A stretch of 64,000 bases of DNA from Flavobacterium faecale (GTDB lineage: Bacteria; Bacteroidota; Bacteroidia; Flavobacteriales; Flavobacteriaceae): contig NZ_CP020918.1 of assembly GCF_003076455.1 (NCBI RefSeq), positions 1,302,001-1,366,000 on the forward strand. The letters run 5' to 3'. Each line of letters begins with the position of its first letter. The first letter of the stretch is position 1. This document shows, in pieces, positions 33,221 to 42,566 of the stretch. The translations under genes and the position numbers were made by a program. The notes under the pieces were generated by a model, which was not told where the DNA came from, ran no database searches, and was given only the letters and a program-made list of their open reading frames with translations.

Positions 33221-34282
33221 TTAAGCTTTCCAGTGTGCTGCAAGTTGTGATTTTGCAATATCTATAATTTGTTCGGCACTGTTACTGTTGGTGTCAACTG
33301 CAAGGCTTGCGTTTCCATAAGGTGCATATTTGACAGGATTGGTTACAGAGAAAAGTCCCAATACCGGAATTTGAGCCGTGCTCGCAAGGTGCATAATTCC
33401 ACTATCTGCTCCTATAAAAAGGGCAGTGTTGGCTATAAATGCAGCAATCTCACGTACATCTTTACTGTAGAACGTGGGTGCTTTAAAATCAATTTGAGAA
33501 ACGTTTTCTACCGGTAATACCTCTATAATATTGTAATCAGGAAAACTAGCTTGTAATTTTTCGTACAAAGGATTCCACCAACTCGGAGGATAGCATTTGC
33601 TACCTGTTGCAAACGTAAAAACACAAATGGTTTTTTTATTATTTGGCGCAATGGTATCCAAGATAGTTTTTGCAGCTGCTAGTTCAGCTTCTGTTAACTT
33701 CATGTTCAGCGTGGGTACTGCAGTTTTTTTGGCAGGATGTCCTAGCTTTTGAATGTAGTTTCGGAACTCGTACACCGGAAATTTCGCAAAATGCTCGTAA
33801 TCCGGATACTGGCTTTTTACAGTCTCATCTTCTTCGCCAAAAAATTTAAAATCAGCATTGGCAAACTGAGTAGAAAGCCGTCCTGACGAGGAATTGTTAT
33901 CAATATTCAGTACCAAGTCGTACTTTTTGTCTTTTAATTTAAACCAAACCTTCGCGTATTTTACCAATTCATTAAAAGGCTTTCTAGGTAGAATGATATA
34001 ATTGTCTACAGATTTATAATTTTCGAAAATGATAGGAGCCAAGCCACCTCGCACAAACAGATCTACTTTACAATCCGGAAAAGCTTCATTTATTTCTTGT
34101 ACCAAAGGTGTGATCAATAACAAATTGCCTAGACGGTGGTTGGGTCTGTTGATTAAAACGTTTTTAAAAACAACTTTGGAGTTAGAATCAAAATCTTTAT
34201 TTCCTTTGGATGTTCCTACGTAGCGCGTTAATCCGTGTGTAATTTTGCGGCGAAATTCATTAATCTTAATCTTGAAGCTCAT
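33221..34282 (-). CDS. Glycosyltransferase family 9 (heptosyltransferase-like)
   Basis: 353 residues of GT-B fold. The N-terminal block HRLGNLLLITPL followed by FPDCKVDLFVRGG, and the C-terminal nucleotide-sugar block FIGADSGIMHLASTAQIPVLGLF, are the GT9 signatures of ADP-heptose:LPS heptosyltransferases. The protein should add a heptose or similar sugar to the LPS core at the inner membrane face. No other LPS gene is adjacent, and flavobacterial LPS cores are diverse, so the exact sugar is unknown. A TAnnTTTG box lies 74 bp upstream of the ATG. Confidence 0.88.
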   Translation of the reverse strand: MSFKIKINEFRRKITHGLTRYVGTSKGNKDFDSNSKVVFKNVLINRPNHRLGNLLLITPLVQEINEAFPDCKVDLFVRGGLAPIIFENYKSVDNYIILPRKPFNELVKYAKVWFKLKDKKYDLVLNIDNNSSSGRLSTQFANADFKFFGEEDETVKSQYPDYEHFAKFPVYEFRNYIQKLGHPAKKTAVPTLNMKLTEAELAAAKTILDTIAPNNKKTICVFTFATGSKCYPPSWWNPLYEKLQASFPDYNIIEVLPVENVSQIDFKAPTFYSKDVREIAAFIANTALFIGADSGIMHLASTAQIPVLGLFSVTNPVKYAPYGNASLAVDTNSNSAEQIIDIAKSQLAAHWKA

Positions 34283-34690
34283 TGGTTCCGAATATTTATC
34301 TCAGTTTTTATATCTTACCTTCTATTTCTGATTATAAAGACAGATGGCGCGGGTGCAAATGTATTATTTTTAAGTTTTGGAAATTATAAATCGAACTTAA
34401 AACTTCGTCACTTGTAACAACGATTGTTAAATCATCAGTTTGATATATTTTTTCTTTTAAAGGGAACAGCTGTTTTGCAACTATGATTTTGCGTTTATAA
34501 ATTCAGAAATAGCTAGATTACGACTAGTTAAACATTGATTTAAAGACTTGAAGATTTTATTATTCGAATAGCATCCTAACCAACAACCCTAATCATGCTG
34601 CAAAATTTTGAAGAGTACAGTTTTTTGTTTTCGAAAAAAATCATATTGCTATTAAAAACAACAGTTTAGAATTTCATAAAATGACGAATA
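34283..34690. other. Noncoding interval, nothing beyond one promoter-like box
   Basis: 408 bp between the GT9 gene and the end of the MFS gene. It contains the minus-strand box at 34356-34363. No other gene, repeat or strong hairpin is seen. Confidence 0.6.
34356..34363 (-). promoter_or_regulatory. Bacteroidetes-type -7 box of the GT9 gene
   Basis: Plus-strand caaatgta reads TACATTTG on the minus strand, 74 bp before the GT9 ATG. Confidence 0.4.
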
Positions 34691-35968
34691 TTAAATCAAT
34701 TCATCTTTTTCTATTTCTTTGTTTAAATCTAATTTTCTAAATGTTGGCGATAAGGTACCTGTCAATAGTACGATTAATAGAGTCATGCTTCCACCAAAAA
34801 CTACAGAGGTTACAGTACCCATTAATCGTGCGGTCAAGCCACTTTCAAAAGCGCCAAGTTCATTGGATGAGCCAACAAACATGGAGTTTACCGCAGACAC
34901 TCGCCCACGCATATGGTCGGGAGTTTTTAAGAATAAAATCGTTTGACGAATCACAACTGAAATTCCGTCAAACACGCCACTTAAAAATAAAGCAACCAAC
35001 GAAATCCAGAAAATAGAAGACAATCCGAAAATTATAATACAGATTCCGAAGCCGAAAATAGCAATCAAGAGTTTCATTCCAGCATTGGTGTTAAGCGGTA
35101 CATACGCTGTGATGAGCATTGTCAAAAAGGCTCCAACAGCTGGAGCAGCACGTAGAAAACCAAATCCTTCAGGACCAACTTTTAAAATATCTTGTGCAAA
35201 AACGGGTAGTAGCGCTACTGCACCACCAAAAAGTACCGCAACCATATCAAGGGTGATGGCGCCAAGTACTGTTTTGTTGTTAAAGACAAATTTGAGCCCT
35301 TCGGTCAAACTTTGCATAATGGGTTCTCCTATTTTTGGATTCAAAATAGGTTTGGCTGCAATTTGTGTTAAAGCCAGTAACGCTACAACAGAACAGACAA
35401 AGACAGAACACATTGACCAATGCACACCAATAAGATGGATCGAAAATCCCGCTACGGCAGGACCTACAACAGAGCCAATTTGCCATACCGAACTACTCCA
35501 AGTAGCAGCGTTTGGATATACTTTTTTGGGAACGATTAAGGATAAAAAAGAAAAAATAGTAGGTCCTATAAAAGAACGAACGATACCGCCTAAGAATACC
35601 ATGAAGTAAATGGCATACAAAATGGTTTGCTGATTGTATCCCATTACAACCGGAGGCCACGTCAAGAGGAATAATCCAAAGCTCACAACAGAAAAGCCTA
35701 AAATACATTTGAGCAACATGCTTTTTTTCTCCTTTTGATCTACAATATGACCAGCAAACAAAGCCATGGATACAGCCGGTATTACTTCCATTAAACCTAT
35801 TAAACCTAATGATAACGGGTCTTTGGTGATGCTGTACACTTGCCATTCGATCACAATAAATTGCATGGACCAAGCAAATACCATAGCAAAACGGACAAGT
35901 AAAAACGTATTGAATTCTTTATAACGTAAGGCTTCGTACGGATCTTTTTTTATTTTTTCGATGCTCAT
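34691..35968 (-). CDS. MFS transporter (EntS-like exporter family)
   Basis: 425 residues with about 12 membrane segments, a cytoplasmic N-terminus beginning MSIEKIKKDPYEALRYKE, and the MFS loop motif between TM2 and TM3 (GHIVDQKEKKSMLL). The TM10-11 region has RQTILFLKTPDHMRGRVSAVNSM, seen as DHMRGRVSAVN, which is typical of the EntS/MFS_3 group that exports siderophores or drugs. Its ATG shares one base with the recJ stop (TAATG), so translation is coupled to recJ. Substrate unknown. Confidence 0.85.
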   Translation of the reverse strand: MSIEKIKKDPYEALRYKEFNTFLLVRFAMVFAWSMQFIVIEWQVYSITKDPLSLGLIGLMEVIPAVSMALFAGHIVDQKEKKSMLLKCILGFSVVSFGLFLLTWPPVVMGYNQQTILYAIYFMVFLGGIVRSFIGPTIFSFLSLIVPKKVYPNAATWSSSVWQIGSVVGPAVAGFSIHLIGVHWSMCSVFVCSVVALLALTQIAAKPILNPKIGEPIMQSLTEGLKFVFNNKTVLGAITLDMVAVLFGGAVALLPVFAQDILKVGPEGFGFLRAAPAVGAFLTMLITAYVPLNTNAGMKLLIAIFGFGICIIIFGLSSIFWISLVALFLSGVFDGISVVIRQTILFLKTPDHMRGRVSAVNSMFVGSSNELGAFESGLTARLMGTVTSVVFGGSMTLLIVLLTGTLSPTFRKLDLNKEIEKDELI

Positions 35969-37656
35969 TATCTAATGTCTTTTAATCGTAATTGTGTAGT
36001 TGTTTTGCCGTTCCATTCGTTCTCGTCGATGCAGTAAGCGGCTTCAAAAGGTTTTTGGTTGGTAACAATTTCCAATTTATTTCCCAATCCAAATCCAATC
36101 GCAGCCAAGCCTTCAGATTGATTTTGCTTGACAAAAAGTCTGAGGTGCTCATTCTCTTTTCCCATTGGTTTTGCGTAGCCTGTTTCAATTACATTTTTGC
36201 TCATGAAAACAGGCGTCATATTTTGCGGACCAAAAGGCTCAAATTGTTTTAGTATCCGAATGAATTTTGGACTTATATCGTTGAAATCAATTTCTGCATC
36301 CACTTCAATTTCTGGAACGCGTTGTTCGGGCAAAATAGTTGCTTGCACTTGTTTCTCGAACGCATTTTTAAAAGCAGGATAGTTCTCGGCTTGCAGTGTC
36401 ATTCCGGCCGCATACATGTGCCCACCAAATTGCTCGAGGTGGTCTGCGCAAGCTTCGAGAGCATTATACACATCAAATCCTTTTACAGATCGGGCCGATG
36501 CGGCATATTTTTCGCCACTCTTGGTAAACACTAAGGTTGGTCTATAGTGCGTCTCGATTAATCTTGACGCTACAATTCCGATCACGCCTTTGTGCCAATC
36601 TTCTTGAAAAACTACAGTAGAAAAGCGGTCTTCTTCCTGGTTAGTAATAATTTGATTGAGGGCTTCTTTAGTAATTTGTTGGTCTAATTCTTTGCGATCA
36701 GCATTGTTTTTTTCGATTTCAGATGCAAATGCTTGCGCTTGCTCAAAATCAAATTCGGTCAACAACTGCACAGCATAATTACCATGTCGTATGCGACCTG
36801 CGGCATTAATCCTTGGTGCTACAATAAAAACAACATCAGTAATATCGAGTGTTTGCTTTTTTACTTGATGAACCAAAGCTTTGATTCCGGGTCTTGGACT
36901 ATCATTTATAACCTTTAATCCAAAGTAAGCCATCACTCGATTTTCTCCTGTCATTGGTACAATATCGGCAGCAATAGCAGTAGCTACCAAGTCCAAGTAC
37001 GGAATCAAATCTTCAATAGTTTGATCTCTATTTGTGCCCAAAGCTTGGATGAGTTTAAACCCCACACCGCATCCGCACAGTTCATCATACGGGTACGTGC
37101 AATCGCTGCGTTTGGGGTCAAGTACCGCCACGGCAGCGGGCAGTTGGTCGCCAGGTCTGTGGTGGTCACATATAATAAAGTCAATATTTCGTTCCTTGGC
37201 ATAGTTCACATGATCAATAGACTTGATCCCGCAATCCAAAGCAATAATTAAGGAGAACTCATTGTCCTCGGCATAATCGATTCCTTTGAACGACACGCCA
37301 TATCCCTCAAGATAGCGATCCGGAATATAGGTGTCCACATTGGAGTAGTACGTTTTTAAGTACGAAGCTACTAGTGACACTGCTGTGGTACCATCAACAT
37401 CATAATCACCAAAAACCAAGATGCGTTCGTTGTTGGCAATTGCTTTTTCTATTCGAATAACAGCCTTATCCATATCTTTCATCAAATAAGGATCGTGCAA
37501 GTGGGAGAGTGATGGTCGAAAGAAAGCCTTTGCGTCCTCAAACGTTTCAATGCCACGCTGCACCAATAAGGTAGCTACAAAATCCTCCACTTGTAAGGCA
37601 TGAGCCAGATGTTGAATTTTCTCTGCTGATGGTTTGGGTTTTATTGTCCAACGCAT
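35968..37656 (-). CDS. recJ: Single-stranded-DNA-specific exonuclease RecJ
   Basis: 562 residues; 5'-to-3' exonuclease used in recombination and mismatch repair. DHH-family motifs are visible: motif I FGDYDVDGTTA (D84, D86, D88), motif II ALDCG, motif III CDHHRPGD (D164, H165, H166), and the DHHA1 region GRIRHGNYAVQLL and APRINAAGR. An OB-like C-terminal domain ends the protein. It is translationally coupled to the MFS gene. The start ATG 37656 gives a family-like N-terminus (MRWTIKPKPS). Confidence 0.95.
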   Translation of the reverse strand: MRWTIKPKPSAEKIQHLAHALQVEDFVATLLVQRGIETFEDAKAFFRPSLSHLHDPYLMKDMDKAVIRIEKAIANNERILVFGDYDVDGTTAVSLVASYLKTYYSNVDTYIPDRYLEGYGVSFKGIDYAEDNEFSLIIALDCGIKSIDHVNYAKERNIDFIICDHHRPGDQLPAAVAVLDPKRSDCTYPYDELCGCGVGFKLIQALGTNRDQTIEDLIPYLDLVATAIAADIVPMTGENRVMAYFGLKVINDSPRPGIKALVHQVKKQTLDITDVVFIVAPRINAAGRIRHGNYAVQLLTEFDFEQAQAFASEIEKNNADRKELDQQITKEALNQIITNQEEDRFSTVVFQEDWHKGVIGIVASRLIETHYRPTLVFTKSGEKYAASARSVKGFDVYNALEACADHLEQFGGHMYAAGMTLQAENYPAFKNAFEKQVQATILPEQRVPEIEVDAEIDFNDISPKFIRILKQFEPFGPQNMTPVFMSKNVIETGYAKPMGKENEHLRLFVKQNQSEGLAAIGFGLGNKLEIVTNQKPFEAAYCIDENEWNGKTTTQLRLKDIR

Positions 37657-37734
37657 GGGATTAGGATTGAATATTTGTAGTGTAGAACAGTTTTTTTATT
37701 TCGAAAGAAAAATAGAGTACCTTACAATGTTTGC

Positions 37735-38079
37735 TTATTTTCTAGCCAAAGCATCGCCTTCAAATTGGATTCCGTTCCAACCTGATACCATAAAATTACG
37801 GATGTTCTGGTGGCTTGTTCCTTCGCTATCACCTAGTACTTCATCGAAATAATAACTTCCAAAACAAGCTAAGGTTAGTTCTTGAGATAAGTTTTGCGTT
37901 TTTGCGAAAGAAAACAATTTGCACGATCCCGAATTTGTTCCTGCACCATTATGAGTGTTTCCGTTTTGAAAAGCAGTTGGCGTAAAGTCGTAATTCGCCT
38001 CAATTGTTGCAATGGTATCTGCAAAAGCAATTGATGTTGGGTTTTCATTTAGTTGTGCTAAGAATTGTTCTATTTTCAT
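37735..38079 (-). CDS. HopJ type III effector family protein
   Basis: 114 residues. The whole chain matches the HopJ family layout: FADTIATIEANYDFTP, then AFQNGNTHNGAGTNSGSCKLFSFA, seen as FQNGNTHN and NSGSCKLFSFA, then GSYYFDEVLGDSEGTSHQNIRNFM, seen as FDEVLGDSEGTSHQNIRNF. HopJ was named from Pseudomonas effectors, but homologues in free-living bacteria without type III secretion are common, so the effector name is historical. It ends 78 bp downstream of recJ's start region and begins 14 bp after the oxidoreductase gene, same strand, so likely one operon. Biochemical role unknown. Confidence 0.85.
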   Translation of the reverse strand: MKIEQFLAQLNENPTSIAFADTIATIEANYDFTPTAFQNGNTHNGAGTNSGSCKLFSFAKTQNLSQELTLACFGSYYFDEVLGDSEGTSHQNIRNFMVSGWNGIQFEGDALARK

Positions 38080-38092
38080 GATTGTTGTTTTT

Positions 38093-39148
38093 TTATTTGA
38101 TTTTTGAAGTTACGGTTTGTGCCGCAACAATTGCGCCATCCATATATCCTGGATTTTCTGTGGCAGTTTCTGAACTGGCAAAAAATAATTTGTTGTTCAG
38201 ATACGATTCTTGGTACATAGGGTCACCATTGTTTTGATGGCCCATGACAAGATCTTCGTACGGGAAAAAAGCTAGCGGTTCTTCACGCCACACTTTTTCG
38301 TGATAGGCAACATAGTTTTCTGCCGCTACTCCAAAACATTGTGAGAGTTGCTTGATTACTTTTGCTTCTCGTTCTTCAGGGGTTAACACATAGGTGCCAC
38401 CGTTTAGAAAACCTTTTAAAGCAAAATGATTATTATCGAAAGAGCTGTGGTCGTACATCTCGGTGATAATACCAACATGGCTAAATAATGCTCCCGAGAA
38501 TTGATTGTCCTTCCAAAATGGAGTGGCATATTCGACAGAGAATTTTATAGATTCACCCATCCAAGTGTGTGTAGCATTTGCTAGTTCCACTAATGGCTTT
38601 GGTAAATTTGGCTGATAATTGATTGTGTTTATTGCCAAATTGGGGGCTAAGGTCATAATAACTGTAGCCGCTGTATAAATCGTTCCTGAAGCGTCGGTTA
38701 CTTCTAGTTGGTCCGCTTTTTCGGTAATTAAAGTGATTTGGGTATTCGTTTGAATAGCATTCGAACCAATTTTTTTAACTAATTTTTGAATCAATTGGGA
38801 GCTGCCACCTACGAGTCGATACGAAGGCTCGTCTGAATCTGGAATCTCAAATTTTTGAGGTGGTACAAAAGACATGGTCTCAAAAAGTGAAATCCCTTTG
38901 GTATGTTGTCTAAAAGTTGGCAATCCTAATTCGTCTAAAAACTGCATTAAAGTAGGGTGCTGTCTACCAAACCAAGTAGCGCCTAGCTCAACAGTAACTC
39001 CTGTTGATCCGGTAATTGTTTTGATTCGGCCACCAACAGTATCATTTGCTTCCAAGACAAGAACGTCAATTCCTTTTTTTTGTAACAAATAGGCAGTTGT
39101 TAGGCCTGCCAATCCTGCCCCGATTACTATTGTTTTTGCGTTATTCAT
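38093..39148 (-). CDS. FAD-dependent amine-oxidase-like oxidoreductase
   Basis: 351 residues. The Rossmann FAD motif GAGLAGLTTAYLL (about 8-20) and the GG motif with Arg (NDTVGGRIKT) define the flavin monoamine oxidase family. The C-terminal FAD block (SSETATENPGYMDGAI) also fits. The protein is shorter than classical monoamine oxidases (about 450), so the substrate domain is reduced. No signal peptide, cytoplasmic. It begins 3 bp after rsmI and precedes the HopJ-like gene; the pair with HopJ is interesting, as HopJ genes often sit beside oxidoreductases. Substrate unknown. Confidence 0.8.
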   Translation of the reverse strand: MNNAKTIVIGAGLAGLTTAYLLQKKGIDVLVLEANDTVGGRIKTITGSTGVTVELGATWFGRQHPTLMQFLDELGLPTFRQHTKGISLFETMSFVPPQKFEIPDSDEPSYRLVGGSSQLIQKLVKKIGSNAIQTNTQITLITEKADQLEVTDASGTIYTAATVIMTLAPNLAINTINYQPNLPKPLVELANATHTWMGESIKFSVEYATPFWKDNQFSGALFSHVGIITEMYDHSSFDNNHFALKGFLNGGTYVLTPEEREAKVIKQLSQCFGVAAENYVAYHEKVWREEPLAFFPYEDLVMGHQNNGDPMYQESYLNNKLFFASSETATENPGYMDGAIVAAQTVTSKIK

Positions 39149-39151
39149 ATT

Positions 39152-39865
39152 TTATTCTTCGGCTGAAAACTTCTTTTTCTTTGGTTCTTTTACAATTGTT
39201 TTTCCAGCTACAACTACTACAATTTCGCCTCGTGGTGCTGTTTTTTCAAAATGGGTAAGTACTTCGCGAGCAGTTCCTCTTACGTTTTCCTCGTGTAACT
39301 TTGACAATTCGCGAGACACACAAATTTGACGGTCTTCACCAAAATAGGTAATGAATTCGGCTAGGGTTTTCACCAATTTATGTGGCGAAACATATAGAAT
39401 CATGGTTCTTGTTTCTTCGGCTAATTCAAGGTAACGTGTTTGTCTTCCTTTTTTTTCGGGCAAAAAACCCTCAAAAACAAACTTATCATTTGGTAAACCG
39501 CTATTGACCAAAGCAGGTACAAAAGCTGTTGCGCCAGGTAGGCATTCTACGGTCACACCATGTTCTACGCAAGCACGGGTAAGCAAAAAACCAGGGTCTG
39601 AAATGGCTGGTGTTCCCGCATCAGATATTAAGGCAATCGTTTCACCTGCTTTCAAGCGGGCAATAAGGTTTTCGACCGTTTTGTGCTCATTGTGCATGTG
39701 ATGACTGTGCATGTGTGTGCCAATCTCAAAATGTTTCAAGAGTTTGCCACTCGTGCGGGTATCTTCGGCTAATATCAAATCGGCTTCTTTAAGCACTCGA
39801 ATCGCTCTAAAAGTCATGTCTTCAAGATTTCCAATAGGAGTAGGGACGATAAATAATTTTGACAT
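39152..39865 (-). CDS. rsmI: 16S rRNA (cytidine(1402)-2'-O)-methyltransferase
   Basis: 237 residues of tetrapyrrole-methylase fold. It 2'-O-methylates C1402 in the ribosomal decoding centre. Signature blocks are IVPTPIGNLEDMTFRA (start), ILAEDTRTSGKLL and ALISDAGTPAISDPG, with the SAM-binding loop around PGATAFVPALV. The C-terminal extension (KTIVKEPKKKKF) is basic. The oxidoreductase gene starts 3 bp after its stop. Confidence 0.95.
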   Translation of the reverse strand: MSKLFIVPTPIGNLEDMTFRAIRVLKEADLILAEDTRTSGKLLKHFEIGTHMHSHHMHNEHKTVENLIARLKAGETIALISDAGTPAISDPGFLLTRACVEHGVTVECLPGATAFVPALVNSGLPNDKFVFEGFLPEKKGRQTRYLELAEETRTMILYVSPHKLVKTLAEFITYFGEDRQICVSRELSKLHEENVRGTAREVLTHFEKTAPRGEIVVVVAGKTIVKEPKKKKFSAEE

Positions 39866-39958
39866 AGTGGTTTACATTTGTTTTTAAATAATTATTAGCC
39901 AGAGCTTCTTATTGTAGAAAGAAACTGTGGCTAATATATTTGTTATTTTAACGAAGGT

Positions 39959-41161
39959 TTATAGAAATTTCTTTTCGATAATATCCATAAAACGTTCTGC
40001 ATAATCATCTTTACCTTTCCACTCATTGTAGTCCGGTTTTACCATATGATCTATGAAATCTTTGGTTTCATAAAAATTATCGAAAGTAATTAACTGGCTC
40101 ATAACACGATTGTAATCTTCACGACTATTCCCGAAAAGGTGTTTTACAAAAGCAATTTGATCATTTAGATCAATGTCAATACCCTTTGAAAATTTGTCGT
40201 TTAAAGAAACTACTTTCGGACTTGCTTTTTCAGCTATTTCCTCTTTTCTCTCAACGATTTCTTCGACCTTAGCTACTGGTTCAGGAACTGATTTTACGGG
40301 TTCAAATACTGGAATTGGAGGAGCTGCGGGAACGTTGTCAACTTTTACAAATTGTGGTTCACTGTAGTGTCCGCCTAGTAAATCTTCAAACGATATTTGA
40401 ACAGCTTCTGCTTTTTTAGGAACATCAACAACTGCTACAGGTATTGCTTTTTCTTCTATTTCGACTACTTTTTCTTCTTCGTCTTCTGTGCTTAGCATGA
40501 AGTTTGGTGTAAAAGCAGGTGGAACAACAGTTTCTTCCTCTTCTGTTTCTTCCTCTAATTCCTCTAATTCTTCTTCTTCAACTTCTTCCTCTTCGTCCTC
40601 GTCTTCTTCGATTATTTCTTCGTCTACTTCTTCAAAAACTACTTCGTCTGGAATCTGATCAAGTTGGATGTCTTCTTCATCTTCATCTTCAGTCTCCTCT
40701 TCCTCTTCGATAGCAGCTTCTTCAATTGTAGCTTCTTCCGTAGCAACAATTTCTGGAGCTTCTTCACTTTCGATAATAGCAATTTCTTCAACAACTTCTT
40801 CAGTTTTTTCAATTGCAGGAACTTCCTCAATTGCTATTGCAGTCTCTACTTCAATGACTTCAGCAATCGGTTCTTCAGTTGCTACCGTCTCAGGCGCTAC
40901 TTCATCAATTACATTGTCTTGCGTTAGCGTTTGTAATATTGGTGCTTCGTTATCATAAAATGATGCTACGTCACTAACCATTTCGGCATGCCCAATAGTT
41001 GGCTTTACTGCGCCATATTGTTCTTCTACAAATCGTAAAACAGATAGTTTTTCATATAATTTTTGGGTCTCCAAAAACAATTGGTTCACATCAGATTTGT
41101 TTTTTAGTTGTAAAATTCGGTGTGCAATGCTGATCAAGTCAGCTTCCAATCTTTTTTTCAT
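39959..41161 (-). CDS. Glutamate-rich protein with conserved ends, unknown
   Basis: 400 residues in three parts. The N-terminal ~70 residues are conserved-looking and helical (LISIAHRILQLKNKSDVNQLFLETQKLYEKL, seen as ISIAHRILQLKNKSDV). The middle (about 90-245) is a low-complexity run of Glu, Ile and Val (EEEETEDEDEEDIQL). The C-terminal ~80 residues are folded and conserved (DLNDQIAFVKHLFGNSREDY, then PDYNEWKGKDDYAERFMDII). No signal peptide or membrane segment. The acidic centre is probably a flexible spacer between the two folded ends. The shape recurs in flavobacteria, but its function is unknown to me. Confidence 0.75.
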   Translation of the reverse strand: MKKRLEADLISIAHRILQLKNKSDVNQLFLETQKLYEKLSVLRFVEEQYGAVKPTIGHAEMVSDVASFYDNEAPILQTLTQDNVIDEVAPETVATEEPIAEVIEVETAIAIEEVPAIEKTEEVVEEIAIIESEEAPEIVATEEATIEEAAIEEEEETEDEDEEDIQLDQIPDEVVFEEVDEEIIEEDEDEEEEVEEEELEELEEETEEEETVVPPAFTPNFMLSTEDEEEKVVEIEEKAIPVAVVDVPKKAEAVQISFEDLLGGHYSEPQFVKVDNVPAAPPIPVFEPVKSVPEPVAKVEEIVERKEEIAEKASPKVVSLNDKFSKGIDIDLNDQIAFVKHLFGNSREDYNRVMSQLITFDNFYETKDFIDHMVKPDYNEWKGKDDYAERFMDIIEKKFL

Positions 41162-41260
41162 AACGATATAATTATAATAAGTGGCGAATGTTGTAAAGTT
41201 AGTTTATCTAAAACGTAAAGGATTAATGCGCGTAAAGTCCATTAATTGATAAAATTTATC

Positions 41261-41268
41261 TACTTTTG
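41261..41268 (+). promoter_or_regulatory. Bacteroidetes-type -7 box of tdk
   Basis: TACTTTTG matches TAnnTTTG, 88 bp before the tdk ATG. No well-placed TTG element. Confidence 0.35.
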
Positions 41269-41356
41269 AGATGGTACAAAAGTACAAAATATCACTACCT
41301 TTTTGCAAGGTACAAAGTAATAAAAACTATTCATTTTTTAAGTAAGAAAAAACAAA

Positions 41357-41947
41357 ATGTTTCTCGAAAATACAGTAAATCATAAAGAGCAGTTTGGGTG
41401 GATTGAAGTGATCAGTGGGTCGATGTTTTCAGGTAAAACAGAAGAGTTGATTCGCCGATTGAAAAGAGCTCAATTTGCCAAACAAAAAGTCGAAATTTTT
41501 AAACCTTCTATAGATACAAGATACCATGATGAACTAGTTGTTTCTCATGATGCCAACGAAATACGATCAACTCCAGTGCCTGCAGCAGCCAATATCTCTA
41601 TTTTAGCACAAGGTTGTGATGTGATCGGAATTGACGAAGCTCAATTTTTTGATGACGAAATAGTGACTGTTTGTAACAATCTTGCCAATCAAGGTATTCG
41701 TGTCATCGTAGCCGGATTGGACATGGATTTTAAAGGAAACCCTTTTGGTCCTATGCCTGCACTCATGGCTACAGCCGAGTATGTCACCAAGGTGCATGCG
41801 GTATGTACACGCACAGGGAATTTAGCCAATTATAGTTTTCGAAAAAATGATAGCGAAAAACTAGTAATGCTAGGAGAAACCGAAGAATACGAACCCCTTA
41901 GTCGGGCAGCATATTATAGAGCAACACACAAAAGCCAAGACGAATAA
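41357..41947 (+). CDS. tdk: Thymidine kinase (zinc-site residues lost)
   Basis: 196 residues of TK1 type; phosphorylates thymidine for dTTP salvage. Walker A GSMFSGKT (21-28), catalytic Glu E94 in DEAQFF, and the C-terminal lasso with [10 protein letters not shown] are present. TK1 enzymes bind structural zinc through a CxxC and a CRxC pair. Here only C150 remains (VCTRTGN), with Thr153 at the partner position, and the second pair is Leu-Ser-Arg-Ala. The zinc site therefore appears lost, with the fold kept. The stop codon lies in the terminator loop. Confidence 0.93.
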   Translation: MFLENTVNHKEQFGWIEVISGSMFSGKTEELIRRLKRAQFAKQKVEIFKPSIDTRYHDELVVSHDANEIRSTPVPAAANISILAQGCDVIGIDEAQFFDDEIVTVCNNLANQGIRVIVAGLDMDFKGNPFGPMPALMATAEYVTKVHAVCTRTGNLANYSFRKNDSEKLVMLGETEEYEPLSRAAYYRATHKSQDE

Positions 41948-41959
41948 GTCTTGGCTTTT
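41930..41959 (+). terminator. tdk terminator with the stop codon in its loop
   Basis: The arms aaaagccaagac (41930-41941) and gtcttggctttt (41948-41959) flank the loop gaataa, which contains the tdk TAA (41945-41947). The last codons of tdk form the left arm. Confidence 0.8.
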
Positions 41960-42026
41960 GCCGTTTACTACTTAATTTTATAATGTTATCTCGTAATTAT
42001 ATAATTTTTTGGATGTATTATTAGCG

Positions 42027-42034
42027 TACCTTTG
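42027..42034 (+). promoter_or_regulatory. Bacteroidetes-type -7 box of the glycine-zipper lipoprotein
   Basis: TACCTTTG, 26 bp before the ATG at 42061. A TTG at 42009-42011 lies 15 bp upstream, slightly short of the usual spacing. Confidence 0.45.
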
Positions 42035-42060
42035 AATTCAATTTAATTCCCAAAAAAATT

Positions 42061-42492
42061 ATGAAATATATATATGTAGCTTTAGTGTCGTTGTTAATTG
42101 TTTCTTGTAAACAGACCGACAAGGCAGGAGCAATGGCAGATACTCAAATAAATATTGATTCGATCAAACAAGTTAGTGTTGATTCGATGAAAATGGAAGC
42201 GGTGAAACAAAAAACCATCGACTCTATGAAAATCGAAATGGCAAATCAACAAAAGGTAATGGCGAAACCTGAGAAAGAGGTTGTGATTGTCAACCAAGCT
42301 GCTCCCGCAGCCGCTCCCGTGGCTAAGAAAAAATGGAGTGGTACTGCCAAAGGTGCTGTGATTGGTGCTGGTGTTGGTGCAATTACTGGTGCTGCTGTAA
42401 GTAAGAAAAAAGGAACCGGAGCAATTATTGGTGGTTTGGCTGGTGCTGGTTTAGGCGCAGGTACAGGTGCTATAATTGACGGTAAAAAATAA
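42061..42492 (+). CDS. Glycine-zipper lipoprotein
   Basis: 143 residues. The lipobox LLIVSC gives lipidated C16. The middle (about 28-75) has three similar ~15-residue units (IDSIKQVSVDSMKMEAV, TIDSMKIEM), likely helical and possibly a coiled coil. An Ala/Pro segment (AAPAAAPVAKKKW) leads to a glycine-zipper membrane or oligomer region (GAVIGAGVGAITGAA, IIGGLAGAGLGAG) ending in IIDGKK. The layout resembles YMGG/SlyB-type envelope proteins, anchored to a membrane and oligomerising by glycine zippers. Role unknown; envelope integrity or stress is a reasonable guess. Confidence 0.75.
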   Translation: MKYIYVALVSLLIVSCKQTDKAGAMADTQINIDSIKQVSVDSMKMEAVKQKTIDSMKIEMANQQKVMAKPEKEVVIVNQAAPAAAPVAKKKWSGTAKGAVIGAGVGAITGAAVSKKKGTGAIIGGLAGAGLGAGTGAIIDGKK

Positions 42493-42511
42493 AAATTTTT
42501 TTGTAAAATAG

Positions 42512-42546
42512 AAAGGGCTGTTTCCAATTTGTGAAACAGCCCTTTT
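42512..42546 (+). terminator. Terminator after the glycine-zipper lipoprotein
   Basis: The arms aaagggctgtttc (42512-42524) and gaaacagcccttt (42533-42545) around an 8-base loop, with a T-run after. It separates the gene from convergent rpoN. Confidence 0.8.
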
Positions 42547-42566
42547 TTGTGTTTGGGAGTTAAAGA

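Noticed and set aside
40639..40958. Long frames rich in Phe, Ser or Lys opposite the Glu-rich gene
   Set aside because: They are shadows of the GAA/GAG-rich low-complexity coding region of the 400-residue protein.
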